64,000 nt of DNA from NCBI RefSeq assembly GCF_026870175.2, contig NZ_CP113977.2, positions 3,596,001-3,660,000 on the forward strand. The letters are read 5' to 3'. Source of the stretch: Flavobacterium aestivum. Lineage in GTDB: Bacteria; Bacteroidota; Bacteroidia; Flavobacteriales; Flavobacteriaceae. Numbering within the stretch: the stretch's first letter is position 1; each line of letters opens with the position of its first letter. The notes under the pieces were generated by a model. The model was not told the DNA's origin and searched no databases. It saw nothing but the letters and a program-made list of their open reading frames with translations. Both the position numbers and the translations under genes were made by a program. Shown here in pieces: positions 35,246-44,900 of the stretch.

Positions 35246-36070
35246 ATGATAGAAAACAAAGATACATATACCAACTTTAGAATAGCAGTTCCTACAGAGT
35301 ATGAAGACGTTTTTTCTCATTTCTATTATGCTGAAAACATTTCATCTGACACAGTATTCAAAACATTGTTGCCTTCTTTTCAAACCATTTTGATATTTAA
35401 TTTTGGAGCAAAATCCATACTTCACTCTAAAAACAATACTGAAATAATTATTGATAAATGCCTTGTGTTAGGACCTATAAAACAGGCCTTTGATTATTCT
35501 TTGCCGCCAAATTCCCAAATTTTGGTGGCAAATTTTAAAGATGATGCTTTTTACCGTTTTTTCGGTAACGCATCGGTTGCTGAACATTTGCCTATAAATC
35601 CAGACGATTTATTAGATGAAAATTGTTTTACCGCTTTGTGGACAGAACTAAACAAAAGTAATGATATAAACCATCGTGTAGATTATATACTTGAGTTTTG
35701 CAAGCCTTACTTAAAACACCGAAATATAATTGCTGAAAAGTTAGCAAACTTTAATGATGCAAACTTAAACCCTATTAAATCAGTAGCAAGCCAACAAAAC
35801 CAAACCGAAAGAAATATCCAACTCAATCATAAGAAACATTTAGGATACTCCTCCAAAGAAATCAATCGCTATCAACGATTTTTGAAAGCCATTAAACTTA
35901 TTCAAGACATTGCTTCGACATCCACTAAAATTGACTGGTTCGAAATCATAAACAAATGCGGCTATTACGACCAAAGTCAACTCATTCATGATTTTAAATA
36001 CTACATCAAAATGAGTCCTACGAAGTATCTAAAATTTCAACAAGAAATTTGTATTGCAAACGCTGAATAA
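35246..36070 (+). CDS. AraC-family transcriptional regulator
   Basis: 274 residues: an N-terminal sensing domain (to about 170) and a C-terminal pair of helix-turn-helix motifs. The second motif is recognisable (CGYYDQSQLIHDFKYYIKMS, then PTKYLKFQ), as in many AraC proteins. Followed by an NAD(P)H oxidoreductase with a short inverted repeat in between, which is a plausible target. Confidence 0.9.
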   Translation: MIENKDTYTNFRIAVPTEYEDVFSHFYYAENISSDTVFKTLLPSFQTILIFNFGAKSILHSKNNTEIIIDKCLVLGPIKQAFDYSLPPNSQILVANFKDDAFYRFFGNASVAEHLPINPDDLLDENCFTALWTELNKSNDINHRVDYILEFCKPYLKHRNIIAEKLANFNDANLNPIKSVASQQNQTERNIQLNHKKHLGYSSKEINRYQRFLKAIKLIQDIASTSTKIDWFEIINKCGYYDQSQLIHDFKYYIKMSPTKYLKFQQEICIANAE

Positions 36071-36113
36071 ACCCGATTTCGTTTTCATACAATTTTAGCG
36101 GACCCTGTGATTC

Positions 36114-36145
36114 TACTTTTGTCCTGTAACATTAAAAAATAGGAC
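36114..36145 (+). promoter_or_regulatory. Promoter box and inverted repeat before the oxidoreductase
   Basis: TACTTTTG at 36114-36121 fits the -7 box. It overlaps GTCCT (36121-36125), which pairs with AGGAC at 36141-36145, right before the ATG at 36147. Possible AraC or repressor site; inferred. Confidence 0.45.
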
Positions 36146-36146
36146 A

Positions 36147-36722
36147 ATGAAACATTTAATAATTTATGCTCACCCAAATGATGGAAGTTTAAACCATCAC
36201 CTAATGCAAACTGCTGTAGAAAGTTTTCAAAACAAAAATCACGAAATTGAAGTAAGAGATTTGTATCAACTCAATTTTAATCCAACACTTACATTGGATG
36301 ACATGAAAGGGCAGCGAATGGGAAAAGTTGCAGACGATGTAAAACAAGAACAAGATTATATTTCGTGGGCAGACCATATCACTTTCATCTACCCTATCTG
36401 GTGGACAGGAATGCCAGCAATAATGAAAGGATTTATTGATCGCGTTTTTAGCTATGGTTTTGCATATCGTTATGATCAGGGCGTTCAAAAAGGTTTACTT
36501 ACTGGTAAACAAACCACTATTATCAACACTCACGGAAAATCTCAAGCCGAATACGAAAGTATTGGAATGAACAAGGCTCTTTCTTTAATATCTGATAAGG
36601 GTATTTTCTCATATTGCGGGCTTGAAATCAATCAGCATTTCTTTTTTGACAAAGCGGACAAAGCCAATTCAGAGGCAATTGAAGAATGGACAAGCCAAAT
36701 AAAAACTCTTTTTTCAAAATAA
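36147..36722 (+). CDS. NAD(P)H-dependent flavin oxidoreductase, flavodoxin-like fold
   Basis: 191 residues. Flavodoxin-fold quinone reductase of the NQO1/KefF/MdaB kind: HPNDGSLNHHL near the start for the flavin phosphate, then WADHITFIYPIWWTGMPAIMKGFIDRVFSYGFAY near 70-105 in two parts. Likely a cytoplasmic quinone or drug reductase. The upstream AraC gene is the likely regulator. Confidence 0.9.
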   Translation: MKHLIIYAHPNDGSLNHHLMQTAVESFQNKNHEIEVRDLYQLNFNPTLTLDDMKGQRMGKVADDVKQEQDYISWADHITFIYPIWWTGMPAIMKGFIDRVFSYGFAYRYDQGVQKGLLTGKQTTIINTHGKSQAEYESIGMNKALSLISDKGIFSYCGLEINQHFFFDKADKANSEAIEEWTSQIKTLFSK

Positions 36723-36748
36723 TATCTATTTTCTAAACTTCAATAATC

Positions 36749-36898
36749 ATGGAACAGACAACAAAAACACAATTCAACAAATCGGTTTACAACCCAATAC
36801 TTTTCAAGAGCTATAAAGTAGCAAAGAAAATACTGAAATACAGTATCTATGTGACTGTAGTATACTTTGCATATGAAGGCTTTATGGCGTGGAAATAA
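36749..36898 (+). CDS. Small single-span membrane protein, 49 residues
   Basis: ORF of 49 codons from ATG, 26 bases after the oxidoreductase and on the same strand. A charged N-terminal half (KTQFNKSVYNPILFKSYK) is followed by a hydrophobic segment (YSIYVTVVYFAYEGF) and ends MAWK. Codon use is like the neighbours. No family recognised. Confidence 0.55.
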   Translation: MEQTTKTQFNKSVYNPILFKSYKVAKKILKYSIYVTVVYFAYEGFMAWK

Positions 36899-36932
36899 TA
36901 CCCTAACAAGGGAATAATATAAACACAATCAA

Positions 36933-36961
36933 AGTCTTTGCGAGGTACGAAGCAATCTCAC
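36933..36961. repeat. Intergenic word found widely in bacterial genomes
   Basis: GTCTTTGCGAGGTACGAAGC followed by AATCTCAC. A very similar word, GTCATTGCGAGGAACGAAGC, is scattered through many genomes, including Bacteroidota, as I recall it; this was not checked. Single copy in this window. Confidence 0.5.
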
Positions 36962-37001
36962 TATCAAAAACAAACCCAGCATACAATCAAAACAAGGCAT
37001 A

Positions 37002-37032
37002 AAAAAACACAAACTACCGTTTGTGTTTTTTT
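37002..37032 (+). terminator. Terminator after the 36749 gene
   Basis: Stem AAAACACAAAC / GTTTGTGTTTT with a 4-base loop and T tract; lies between convergent genes. Confidence 0.85.
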
Positions 37033-37045
37033 GTAAAATGAAATA

Positions 37046-37076
37046 TGAACTATGATTCAAAAAAAATCATAGTTCA
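37046..37076. terminator. Hairpin at the 3' end of the haem-motif lipoprotein gene
   Basis: TGAACTATGATT (37046-37057) and AATCATAGTTCA (37065-37076) form a perfect 12-bp stem, directly next to the stop codon of the reverse-strand gene at 37083. Confidence 0.65.
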
Positions 37077-37082
37077 ATTCAA

Positions 37083-38525
37083 TTATTTCCTTTTTAGATT
37101 TAGACGCAACTGAAATTGCTTCATGATTTCATCAACATGTCTTTGTTTGATTTCTTTTCTGCTTAATCCATTCAGACTTTGTACATATCCAGTAAAAACA
37201 TGGCTAATAAAAAGTGGCGAAACATTTTTTTCTGAATAAGTATTATGACACGAAAGGCAATTAACAAGATTGCTCACAGTATTGGCATGTATAGAAGATG
37301 GTTTTCCAAATCCTACCTGAACATAGGTCTCCATAGTAATATTGTAGGCTGCAACGGATCCTCTTGTTAGTTTTTTAGGCTCAGAATCTGATAAATTATA
37401 GCTTAAAGAATCTAATAAGGCTGCCTGTTGTTTGGTACCTACATATCCTTCGGTATTGATCCATAGTGAACCATTGTAGAAATAATTATTCCAAACTCCT
37501 TTCAGTTGTTTCTTAACACTTGCATTGATCATGCGAATGTTATCGAAGTTCTCAGAACCATTTTGACTGGTTTCCATATAAACCTGTACATCAGAAGATC
37601 CTTTCATTTGTTTTTCAACAGGAACACCATATTTGTAAACAGAGAAAACGTCTGTATAAATACCATTTTTTGAAGTTATGTTCTTAACCGTTGCAGTGCT
37701 ACTTTTATTAAAGAAAGGATAATCGACCGTGCTAGTCACTGGTGCATCTGTTGTTGGTGTAGCCTTAGCCCAATCATAAGCAGGTGCAAGATTTTCATGT
37801 TCAAATGTAGCCCATACAAATTCAGGGTGATTCTCTACAACTCCAACCACGTGCATTCCCAAAAGTGCTACTCTAGTTTTTACCCCATTGATTTCTCCAT
37901 TAGTAATAAAATAAGAAGTAGAATCTTTAAGAACACTTGCATTTATCCAAGAGGTTTTAAGTTCTAATGAACCTACAGGAAAAGTTACATCCTTTAGTTT
38001 AGTAGGATCACTTTTTGCTATTGGTCCATACTTTAGCATTGTTGCATAAAGTAGTTTATCCATGAATATTGAGTAATAAACCGTAGTGGATGGTGGGACA
38101 CCTGATGGATAATTAGGTGTTTTTAAAATATCTACAGTAGAACTGGCTTGAGCAGTATCTGTCAAAACAATTCCTTTAGTTTTATCTAATTTTTGACCAG
38201 ACGAATTCACCTGAATTAGTTCATCCATAAACAACGGGTGCCCTTTTACATCATTAGTTAAATAAAGAAACTTTTGCCAAGACCATTGATGAAAGTCGCA
38301 ATTAGTTACCGTTTCATTATTTGCAAATGCGCTTGTTGGCCCTTCATTTGGCGGAGGGGTTTTTCGGGTATTGTTTACCATCGTAAACCAATCCGCTGGA
38401 GCTAAACACTCAGTAGGTTTGGTACCAGAATAATCAGCATTTTTTTCACCCTCTTTTGTCTCTTTTTTGCAAGCACATAATGAAATTAGTGCAATCAAAA
38501 GCAATAATTTTTTTGTCGTTTTCAT
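37083..38525 (-). CDS. Lipoprotein with a c-type haem motif
   Basis: 480 residues with lipoprotein signal (MKKLLLLIALISLCACKK in altered order; Cys near 18). A single CxxCH haem site (NCLSCHNTYSE) lies near residue 427, in the C-terminal fifth. Before it are long beta-rich stretches with no recognised domain. It may be an electron-transfer or oxidoreductase component at the membrane. Monocistronic; flanked by terminators. Confidence 0.78.
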   Translation of the reverse strand: MKTTKKLLLLIALISLCACKKETKEGEKNADYSGTKPTECLAPADWFTMVNNTRKTPPPNEGPTSAFANNETVTNCDFHQWSWQKFLYLTNDVKGHPLFMDELIQVNSSGQKLDKTKGIVLTDTAQASSTVDILKTPNYPSGVPPSTTVYYSIFMDKLLYATMLKYGPIAKSDPTKLKDVTFPVGSLELKTSWINASVLKDSTSYFITNGEINGVKTRVALLGMHVVGVVENHPEFVWATFEHENLAPAYDWAKATPTTDAPVTSTVDYPFFNKSSTATVKNITSKNGIYTDVFSVYKYGVPVEKQMKGSSDVQVYMETSQNGSENFDNIRMINASVKKQLKGVWNNYFYNGSLWINTEGYVGTKQQAALLDSLSYNLSDSEPKKLTRGSVAAYNITMETYVQVGFGKPSSIHANTVSNLVNCLSCHNTYSEKNVSPLFISHVFTGYVQSLNGLSRKEIKQRHVDEIMKQFQLRLNLKRK

Positions 38526-38942
38526 TTTTGGTTTTGTTAGTTAGATTTTAAGGTTAACTCTATTAAAACATGAAAATAAGCATTCAATAAAATACAATTT
38601 TAAAAAATGCATTAAAACTTACATATTTAGGTACAAGATAAAGAAAAATCTGTACAAAACAACATTACAAATCATAAATATCAGAAAATCAACCTAATCC
38701 TCATAACCTCATCTGTAAGATTCAACCAAATATTATTATTCCCACCGTTTTCTTTAACAAGTAATTACTAACTGGAAATAAGAATTTAAAAATCAATTTT
38801 TCTTTATCTTTGAAATACTAACCCATAAACTATAATTATAATATTGATTTTGACAAAAAACTTGCATGATTAAATACCAAAAATAAAAAGCAAACTAACG
38901 AAGGGAAATATATACAACCAGTAACAAATAAATTTTACATCT
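38526..38942. promoter_or_regulatory. Non-coding stretch with a candidate promoter for the DUF4199 gene
   Basis: TATCTTTG at 38805-38812 is a good -7 box on the + strand, leaving a 130-base untranslated leader. No gene and no clear -33 box are seen. The rest is AT-rich. Confidence 0.4.
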
Positions 38943-39437
38943 ATGAAAAACAACATCTTCAAAAACGGAATTTTTGGCGGTATAATTGCTGCAATAGTCA
39001 TGTCCTCGATGGTATTTTATATGAAAAACAATCCTGGACAAGAACCCAATTCAATTATAGGTTTTACCTGTATGCTTTTGGCATTTGTTTCCATAATAAT
39101 AGGTATCAAACAAGAACGTAGTACAAATAACGGTACAATCACCTTTGGGAGAGCATTCTTTACAGGCTTGAAAATTTCATTCGTTATATCAACAATATAT
39201 GTTTTGACCTGGCTTGTTATTTATTATAACTTTTTCCCTGATTTTATGGAAAAATATAGTGAAATGGTCATAAAAAACACCCCATCCGAAGAGCTAGCCA
39301 CAAAAACTGTTGAAATAAACCAAATGAAAGAATGGTATAAAAATCCATTGATGATAATTTTGCTGACTTATTTGGAAATTTTTCCTCTAGGAATTCTAAT
39401 TTCATTAATAGCTGCTTTATTTTTAAAGAAAAAATAA
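38943..39437 (+). CDS. DUF4199 membrane protein
   Basis: 164 residues with four membrane segments (about 8-26, 38-54, 76-96 and 138-160). The layout, the FGRAFFTGLKIS segment near 68 and the ending in KKK fit DUF4199, a family of Bacteroidota of unknown function. Confidence 0.82.
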   Translation: MKNNIFKNGIFGGIIAAIVMSSMVFYMKNNPGQEPNSIIGFTCMLLAFVSIIIGIKQERSTNNGTITFGRAFFTGLKISFVISTIYVLTWLVIYYNFFPDFMEKYSEMVIKNTPSEELATKTVEINQMKEWYKNPLMIILLTYLEIFPLGILISLIAALFLKKK

Positions 39438-39639
39438 TTCTACTGAACTCCAACATTAAAATTAAGAATACTTGTTCTCATTGGGACCAGACGAGAAATT
39501 TAGTCTTTCTAAACACTAACTTTATAAAAAAATGCAATCAAAAAAGTAGTAGTTTCGCATAAATAAGTAATCAAAATATGCAGATTGAATTTTGGAAACA
39601 ATACCAAAATCAATACTCTCTTTAAAAAAACAAATTAGA

Positions 39640-40509
39640 ATGGCATCAGGTTTTTTCGTACTATTAGATGATATAGCAGCAATTATGGATGATGTTGCGG
39701 CAATGAGCAAAATTGCAGCAAAAAAAACAGCAGGTATTTTAGGTGATGATTTAGCCGTAAATGCCGAAAAAGCTTCGGGGTTTATTTCCTCAAGAGAAAT
39801 TCCGGTATTATGGGCAATTGCAAAAGGTTCCTTTATCAATAAACTAATTATTTTGCCAATAGCTTTTTTACTAAGCGCTTTTTTTCCTTTGGCAATTATA
39901 ATAATCTTAGTACTTGGAGGGCTTTTTCTGGCTTATGAAGGTGCCGAAAAAGTATACGAATATTTTTTCCCTCACTCCCATTCAAAAGCCGAAACCACAA
40001 TGGTCACTTTAACAGAAACCGAAATCTTGACTCTTGAAAAAGAAAAAATAAAATCAGCTATAGTTACTGATTTTATTTTATCGGTAGAGATAGTAATTAT
40101 TGCTCTGGGAACAGTAATTGGCCAGCCTATCCTATCACAAATTGTTGTTGTTTCCTTTATTGCATTAATAGCAACCATTGGTGTGTATGGCATTGTAGCC
40201 ATTATTGTAAGAATGGATGAAATGGGTTTTAAGCTTATTGAATTAAGTAGTAACGAACGTAGTATATCTAAAACTATTGGAAACCTGCTGGTACAAGCGT
40301 TACCAAAAGTCATAAAGAGCTTAGCCGTTATTGGTACAATCGCATTAATTCTTGTAGCAGGTGGGATATTTGTACATAATATTGATTTCTTACATCATAT
40401 ATTACCTCAACTTCCTTCTACAGTAAAAGAATTTGGTATTGGGCTAATAATTGGGGGAATTGTTCTTGCTATTGTAAACCTATTCAAAAAGATAATTGTA
40501 AAAAAGTAA
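39640..40509 (+). CDS. DUF808 (YedI-like) membrane protein
   Basis: 289 residues from the ATG at 39640, giving the standard start MASGFFVLLDDIAAIMDDVA; an upstream in-frame start at 39592 would add 16 unrelated residues. About six hydrophobic segments; ASGFFVLLDD and KTAGILGDDLAV are the DUF808 blocks. Function is not known. Confidence 0.88.
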   Translation: MASGFFVLLDDIAAIMDDVAAMSKIAAKKTAGILGDDLAVNAEKASGFISSREIPVLWAIAKGSFINKLIILPIAFLLSAFFPLAIIIILVLGGLFLAYEGAEKVYEYFFPHSHSKAETTMVTLTETEILTLEKEKIKSAIVTDFILSVEIVIIALGTVIGQPILSQIVVVSFIALIATIGVYGIVAIIVRMDEMGFKLIELSSNERSISKTIGNLLVQALPKVIKSLAVIGTIALILVAGGIFVHNIDFLHHILPQLPSTVKEFGIGLIIGGIVLAIVNLFKKIIVKK

Positions 40510-40571
40510 AAAACACAAATAAACTATACAAAAAAAACATATAACCTCAACAACTAACCAATAATAAACCA

Positions 40572-41222
40572 ATGAGTACAAACACAACCGAATCCAATAA
40601 TTTAAGCGTATACGGAATTGACATCTCAAAATACCAAGGAAATGAGATCAATCAGCTTAACAAACAAACTGACCCACTCACTTTTGTAATCTGTAAAGCC
40701 ACAGAAGGTGTTACGTATACTGATCCTGATTTCAGCACAAATTGGTCAACAATACATTCAAAAGGGTACGTAAGAGGTGCCTATCATTTTTATCATTGTG
40801 ACGATAGTCCTGAGCAACAAGTAGAACATTATCTAACGGTTATAGGAACGCTTTCAGCTACTGACTTCCCTCCTATTGTAGATTTTGAAGAACTCAGCAT
40901 CGATCAAGGAATCAATAAAGCAAGCATTCAACCCAATTTATTGCAATTCCTAACTCTTTTGGAACAAAAAACAGGGAGGAAACCACTTTTATATACTGAT
41001 AATAATACTGCAAACACCTATCTGACTGATACTGCTTTTGCTAATTATAATTTATGGATAGCCGATTACAATTCGACCTTAACATTACCTACTGTTTGGG
41101 AATCCAAAACTTGGACTTTTTGGCAAAAAACAGAAAACTATAGTCTTCACGAGAATACCAATGATTATGATCTTTTCAATGGTGATAACGCTGCTTTTAT
41201 CAAATTCATTCAATCCAGTTAG
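40572..41222 (+). CDS. GH25-family lysozyme without signal peptide
   Basis: 216 residues of glycoside hydrolase family 25 (muramidase). GIDISKYQG near 15 has the first catalytic Asp region, ATEGVTYTDPDF, YHFYH near 76, and VDFEE near 106 with the second acidic pair. Cleaves peptidoglycan between MurNAc and GlcNAc. There is no signal peptide, so export needs another route, or it acts after lysis; it sits 62 bases after the DUF808 gene. Confidence 0.9.
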   Translation: MSTNTTESNNLSVYGIDISKYQGNEINQLNKQTDPLTFVICKATEGVTYTDPDFSTNWSTIHSKGYVRGAYHFYHCDDSPEQQVEHYLTVIGTLSATDFPPIVDFEELSIDQGINKASIQPNLLQFLTLLEQKTGRKPLLYTDNNTANTYLTDTAFANYNLWIADYNSTLTLPTVWESKTWTFWQKTENYSLHENTNDYDLFNGDNAAFIKFIQSS

Positions 41223-41302
41223 GTTAAAATAAATATTTTCGGAAGATCAAAAATATTCATTTCACCCGTGATGAATAGCATTCTTTCGAAAATTTTTATT
41301 TT

Positions 41303-43060
41303 TTACACCACCATTTTACGTTCACCAATCTGTTGTCTCCACATGGCGTAATACAGTCCTTTCTCGTCCAATAAATCGTAGTGTTTTCCTTGTTCAATAA
41401 CTCTACCTTGTTCTAATACATATATTCTGTCAGCATGCATAATGGTAGACAAACGATGGGCTATTAATACCGTAATTTGGTCTTGCTTAGATGATATGCT
41501 TCGAATGGTTTGTGTGATTTCTTCTTCTGTAATAGAGTCAAGAGCCGAGGTTGCTTCATCAAATAACAGTAATCTTGGATTTCTTAACAGTGCTCTTGCA
41601 ATAGATAATCGCTGTTTTTCTCCGCCCGATACTTTAATACCACCTTCACCAATAGTGGTATTCAACCCATTTTCGGCACGCGCCAATAAATTTTGACAGG
41701 CAGATTTTTGCAATACATCATTTATTTCTTCATCAGTTGCATCAGGCTTTACAAACAATAAATTGTCTTTTATAGTTCCTGAGAACAATTGCGAATCTTG
41801 GGTCACAAACCCTAATTGTTGTCTCAATTCGGTTATATCAATGTCTTTGGCATTTATATTATTGTAAAAAATAGCGCCATCTTCGGGAGTATATAACCCA
41901 ACCAACATTTTCACCAAAGTTGTTTTACCACTTCCTGATGGTCCAACAAAAGCAATTGTTTCTCCAGCTTTGGCCTCAAAAGAGATTCCTTTTACAGCAT
42001 AACCAGTGGCTGTTTGATGTTTGAAAGAAATGTTAGAAAACCTTAAATCATTGATAGAGCCAATTGTTTTGGGATGCATTGGTTTCTCCTCACGTTTGGC
42101 ATTCATCAAATCACTAAAATTATCCATCGAAACTTTTGTTTCATTATAAGTTGCTATAACATTCCCCAGTTCTTGCAAAGGATTAAACAAAAAGAAAGAG
42201 AAAAATAGCAACGTAATCAAATCACCAGGCTTAATGATTCCTTGAAAAATAAACATGTATAATGCAAAGACTAAACTTGTTCTCATAAAATGAACCGTTG
42301 TCCCTTGAACAAAACTCAAAGAACGAATAAATCGTACTTTCTTTAGCTCTAATCCTAATATTTTTATAGTCGTACTGTTCAAGCGATTCACTTCCTGCTC
42401 AGTTAATCCTAAACTTTTCACTAACTCAATATTGCGCAACGATTCGGTTGTTGCACCAGCCAAAGCAGTTGTTTCCAAAAGAATTTCCTTAGATACTTTT
42501 TTGATTTTGGTGCCCAAAAATGAACTGATAAAAGCAATAACAGGAACTGTTGCCAAAATAATTGGGCCAAGTAACCAATGGATATTAATGGCATACCCCA
42601 TCACAAATACAATTCCGATAAGCGTTTGAAAAACTAACGAAATGGCCAAGGTGATGAACTTTTCGCAATCTATTTTTACTTTCTGAAGTCTCCCTAAGGT
42701 TTCACCGCTTCGTTGATCTTCAAAATCCTGAAAAGGCAATTCAAGTGCTTTCTGAATACCATCAGTATACATTTTAGCCCCTGTTCGTTGAATGATAATG
42801 TTGGTAAAGTAATCTTGGAAATTTTTAGCTATTCTTGACATCATTGCGGCTCCTAAAGATAAAGCCAACCAGCCCGAAACTGCTTTGATAAAATCGGATA
42901 AATTATTCTTGAAACTTGCCACCCCAACACCACATTGGTTCAACAATTTCCCAATAATAATAGAGTCGCATAAAGAAAAACATTGGTTAATTGCTGCTAA
43001 AAATAGAGCCAAAAATAATAAAGTTTTGTGCTCTTTAATATAGGTATATAGTATTTTCAT
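41303..43060 (-). CDS. ABC transporter, fused permease and ATPase
   Basis: 585 residues: a six-helix membrane domain to about 310, then the ATPase domain with Walker A GPSGSGKTTLV near 370, signature VSGGEKQRLS near 480 and Walker B LLLFDEATSALD near 500, and the H-loop AHRLST. MsbA/multidrug exporter half-transporter that would work as a homodimer. Substrate unknown. Monocistronic. Confidence 0.94.
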   Translation of the reverse strand: MKILYTYIKEHKTLLFLALFLAAINQCFSLCDSIIIGKLLNQCGVGVASFKNNLSDFIKAVSGWLALSLGAAMMSRIAKNFQDYFTNIIIQRTGAKMYTDGIQKALELPFQDFEDQRSGETLGRLQKVKIDCEKFITLAISLVFQTLIGIVFVMGYAINIHWLLGPIILATVPVIAFISSFLGTKIKKVSKEILLETTALAGATTESLRNIELVKSLGLTEQEVNRLNSTTIKILGLELKKVRFIRSLSFVQGTTVHFMRTSLVFALYMFIFQGIIKPGDLITLLFFSFFLFNPLQELGNVIATYNETKVSMDNFSDLMNAKREEKPMHPKTIGSINDLRFSNISFKHQTATGYAVKGISFEAKAGETIAFVGPSGSGKTTLVKMLVGLYTPEDGAIFYNNINAKDIDITELRQQLGFVTQDSQLFSGTIKDNLLFVKPDATDEEINDVLQKSACQNLLARAENGLNTTIGEGGIKVSGGEKQRLSIARALLRNPRLLLFDEATSALDSITEEEITQTIRSISSKQDQITVLIAHRLSTIMHADRIYVLEQGRVIEQGKHYDLLDEKGLYYAMWRQQIGERKMVV

Positions 43061-43413
43061 ATGTTGGTATTTACTGCTTTTTATTGCTCATATGTAATTT
43101 GCATATCATCATTGGTGTTTACATACCAATTATATGTTCATGCACTTTCCATTGTTGTTTTTAAAAATTTGAATTACAAAACTACAACTATTGAATTCAA
43201 ATAAATAGAGTTGATCACAATAATAACATACAAAAAAATCTTAAATTTTATTGTGCGATAATTACTGATTCCCTCATATATCAGCATTTTAAAGAATCTA
43301 CAAAATTCTGTTTTTCAGAAAATTAATACCCAAAAATCCTATTTAACATTTTAAAAAAGCAACCATATTCCTATTTAGGTATCTATTTATATATAACAAA
43401 AAACAATTTTATT
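43061..43413. other. Divergent intergenic stretch
   Basis: 353 bases between the ABC transporter and the 43414 lipoprotein. A TAGTTTTG box on the reverse strand at 43184-43177 could serve the ABC gene but lacks a spaced TTG. Nothing else was recognised. Confidence 0.4.
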
Positions 43414-43827
43414 ATGAAAAAATTTAAATTACAATCTATTCTATTCGTGTTTTTCGCAGCAACAGTTTTAACTTCCTGTAACAAAGATGATGATTCTCCA
43501 AGTACTCCGGAACTTATCACAAAAAATACTTTTGTAACTGATGTAAATGGACCTACTACAGGAAAAGTAGACGAAACCATCACTCTAAACGTTCTCTTCA
43601 CTGTAGATAATAGCTGCGGAGATTTCAATAAATTTATCGATGTCACAATAGACAAAGAAAAAGGCTTACAAGTACAAGCCAAATATCCATCAGCAATTTG
43701 CGACAAAAGAGTACCAGAACCAAAAACTACAACATATAAATTCAAATCATCTACTAAAGGAAGCTATCAGGTAAAATTTAGAAAATCTGAAACTGAATTT
43801 AAAACGCACACCATCGTCATCAATTAA
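43414..43827 (+). CDS. Small lipoprotein of unknown function
   Basis: 137 residues with a lipoprotein signal (VLTSCNKDDD, Cys near 22). The remainder is one beta-rich domain with two Cys (NSCGDFN and AICDKR) and regular strands, like an immunoglobulin-type or bacterial outer-surface fold. No family recognised. Confidence 0.8.
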   Translation: MKKFKLQSILFVFFAATVLTSCNKDDDSPSTPELITKNTFVTDVNGPTTGKVDETITLNVLFTVDNSCGDFNKFIDVTIDKEKGLQVQAKYPSAICDKRVPEPKTTTYKFKSSTKGSYQVKFRKSETEFKTHTIVIN

Positions 43828-43984
43828 CAAATTTTAAAAACAAAAAGAATAACCTTTTTGCATTATTTAAACTTTTGTACTGTTATCTAAGAAACCGTTT
43901 TATTCTTAATTTCATTCAATTCTAATAATAATTTACGAACGAAATATTTATAAAACGGTTTATCCTACTCTTTATAAAAATAAC

Positions 43985-43992
43985 TATTTTTG
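43985..43992 (+). promoter_or_regulatory. Candidate -7 box for the aguBA pair
   Basis: TATTTTTG, 18 bases before the AguB ATG. No spaced TTG found. Confidence 0.45.
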
Positions 43993-44010
43993 CAGTCTAA
44001 ATTTTTTACC

Positions 44011-44898
44011 ATGTCAAAGAAGAAATACAAAATAGCGGTTATTCAATTGAATCTTAATGATGTCGCCGAAAACAACCTGAAAAAATGTTTGAGTTGGGTG
44101 CGAGATGCCGCCAATCAAGGTGCCGAAGTTATTTCACTACCTGAATTATACAGCAGTCATTATTTTTGTCAAAGTGAAGATGTCGACAATTTTGCTTTAG
44201 CAGAACCTTTGTATAGCACATCATTTATTGCTTTTAGCGCTTTAGCAAAAGAATTAGGTGTCGTAATCATTGTTCCTTTCTTCGAAAAAAGAATGGCAGG
44301 AATTTATCATAATAGTGCTTATATCATCAATACAGATGGAACAGAAGCAGGATTATACCGCAAAATGCATATTCCAGACGATCCTCATTTTTATGAAAAA
44401 TTCTATTTTACTCCAGGTGATATAGGATTCAAAGCCTTCCCTACCGAAAAAGGAAAAATAGGAACTTTAATTTGTTGGGATCAATGGTATCCGGAAGCAG
44501 CTCGATTAACTGCTTTACAAGGTGCTGATGTGTTGTTTTACCCAACAGCAATTGGGTGGCATCCTCTTGAAAAAGAAGAATATGGCGAAAACCAACACGG
44601 TGCATGGATGAACGTAATGAAAGGTCATGCTGTGGCAAATGGTGTTTATGTAGCTGCCGCAAACAGAATTGGTTTAGAACAATATATTGAAGGAACTGCT
44701 GGAATTCAGTTTTGGGGATCATCATTTATTGCTGGACCTCAAGGTGAAATTTTGGCGCAAGCCTCACATGATAAAGAGGAAATCTTAATTGCTGAAGTAG
44801 ACTTGGATTTACAGGAAAATGTACGTCAGAACTGGCCTTTCTTCAGAGACAGAAGAGTTGATGCTTTCGGAGATATTACCAAAAGAGCAATCGACTAA
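44011..44898 (+). CDS. aguB: N-carbamoylputrescine amidase
   Basis: Converts N-carbamoylputrescine to putrescine, CO2 and ammonia, second step of the agmatine route. 295 residues from the ATG at 44011 (MSKKKYKIAVIQ); an earlier frame start at 43990 would lie in the promoter box. Nitrilase-family triad: Glu45 (LPELYS), Lys118 (YRKMHIPDD) and Cys155 (LICWDQWYPEAAR). aguA follows after 2 bases, so the two act together. Confidence 0.95.
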   Translation: MSKKKYKIAVIQLNLNDVAENNLKKCLSWVRDAANQGAEVISLPELYSSHYFCQSEDVDNFALAEPLYSTSFIAFSALAKELGVVIIVPFFEKRMAGIYHNSAYIINTDGTEAGLYRKMHIPDDPHFYEKFYFTPGDIGFKAFPTEKGKIGTLICWDQWYPEAARLTALQGADVLFYPTAIGWHPLEKEEYGENQHGAWMNVMKGHAVANGVYVAAANRIGLEQYIEGTAGIQFWGSSFIAGPQGEILAQASHDKEEILIAEVDLDLQENVRQNWPFFRDRRVDAFGDITKRAID

Positions 44899-44900
44899 TC

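Noticed and set aside
36899..36990. CRISPR-like or phage-attachment reading of the GCGAGG...GCAATCTCAC word
   Set aside because: One copy only, no spacers or repeat array and no integrase, so it is reported just as an interspersed word.
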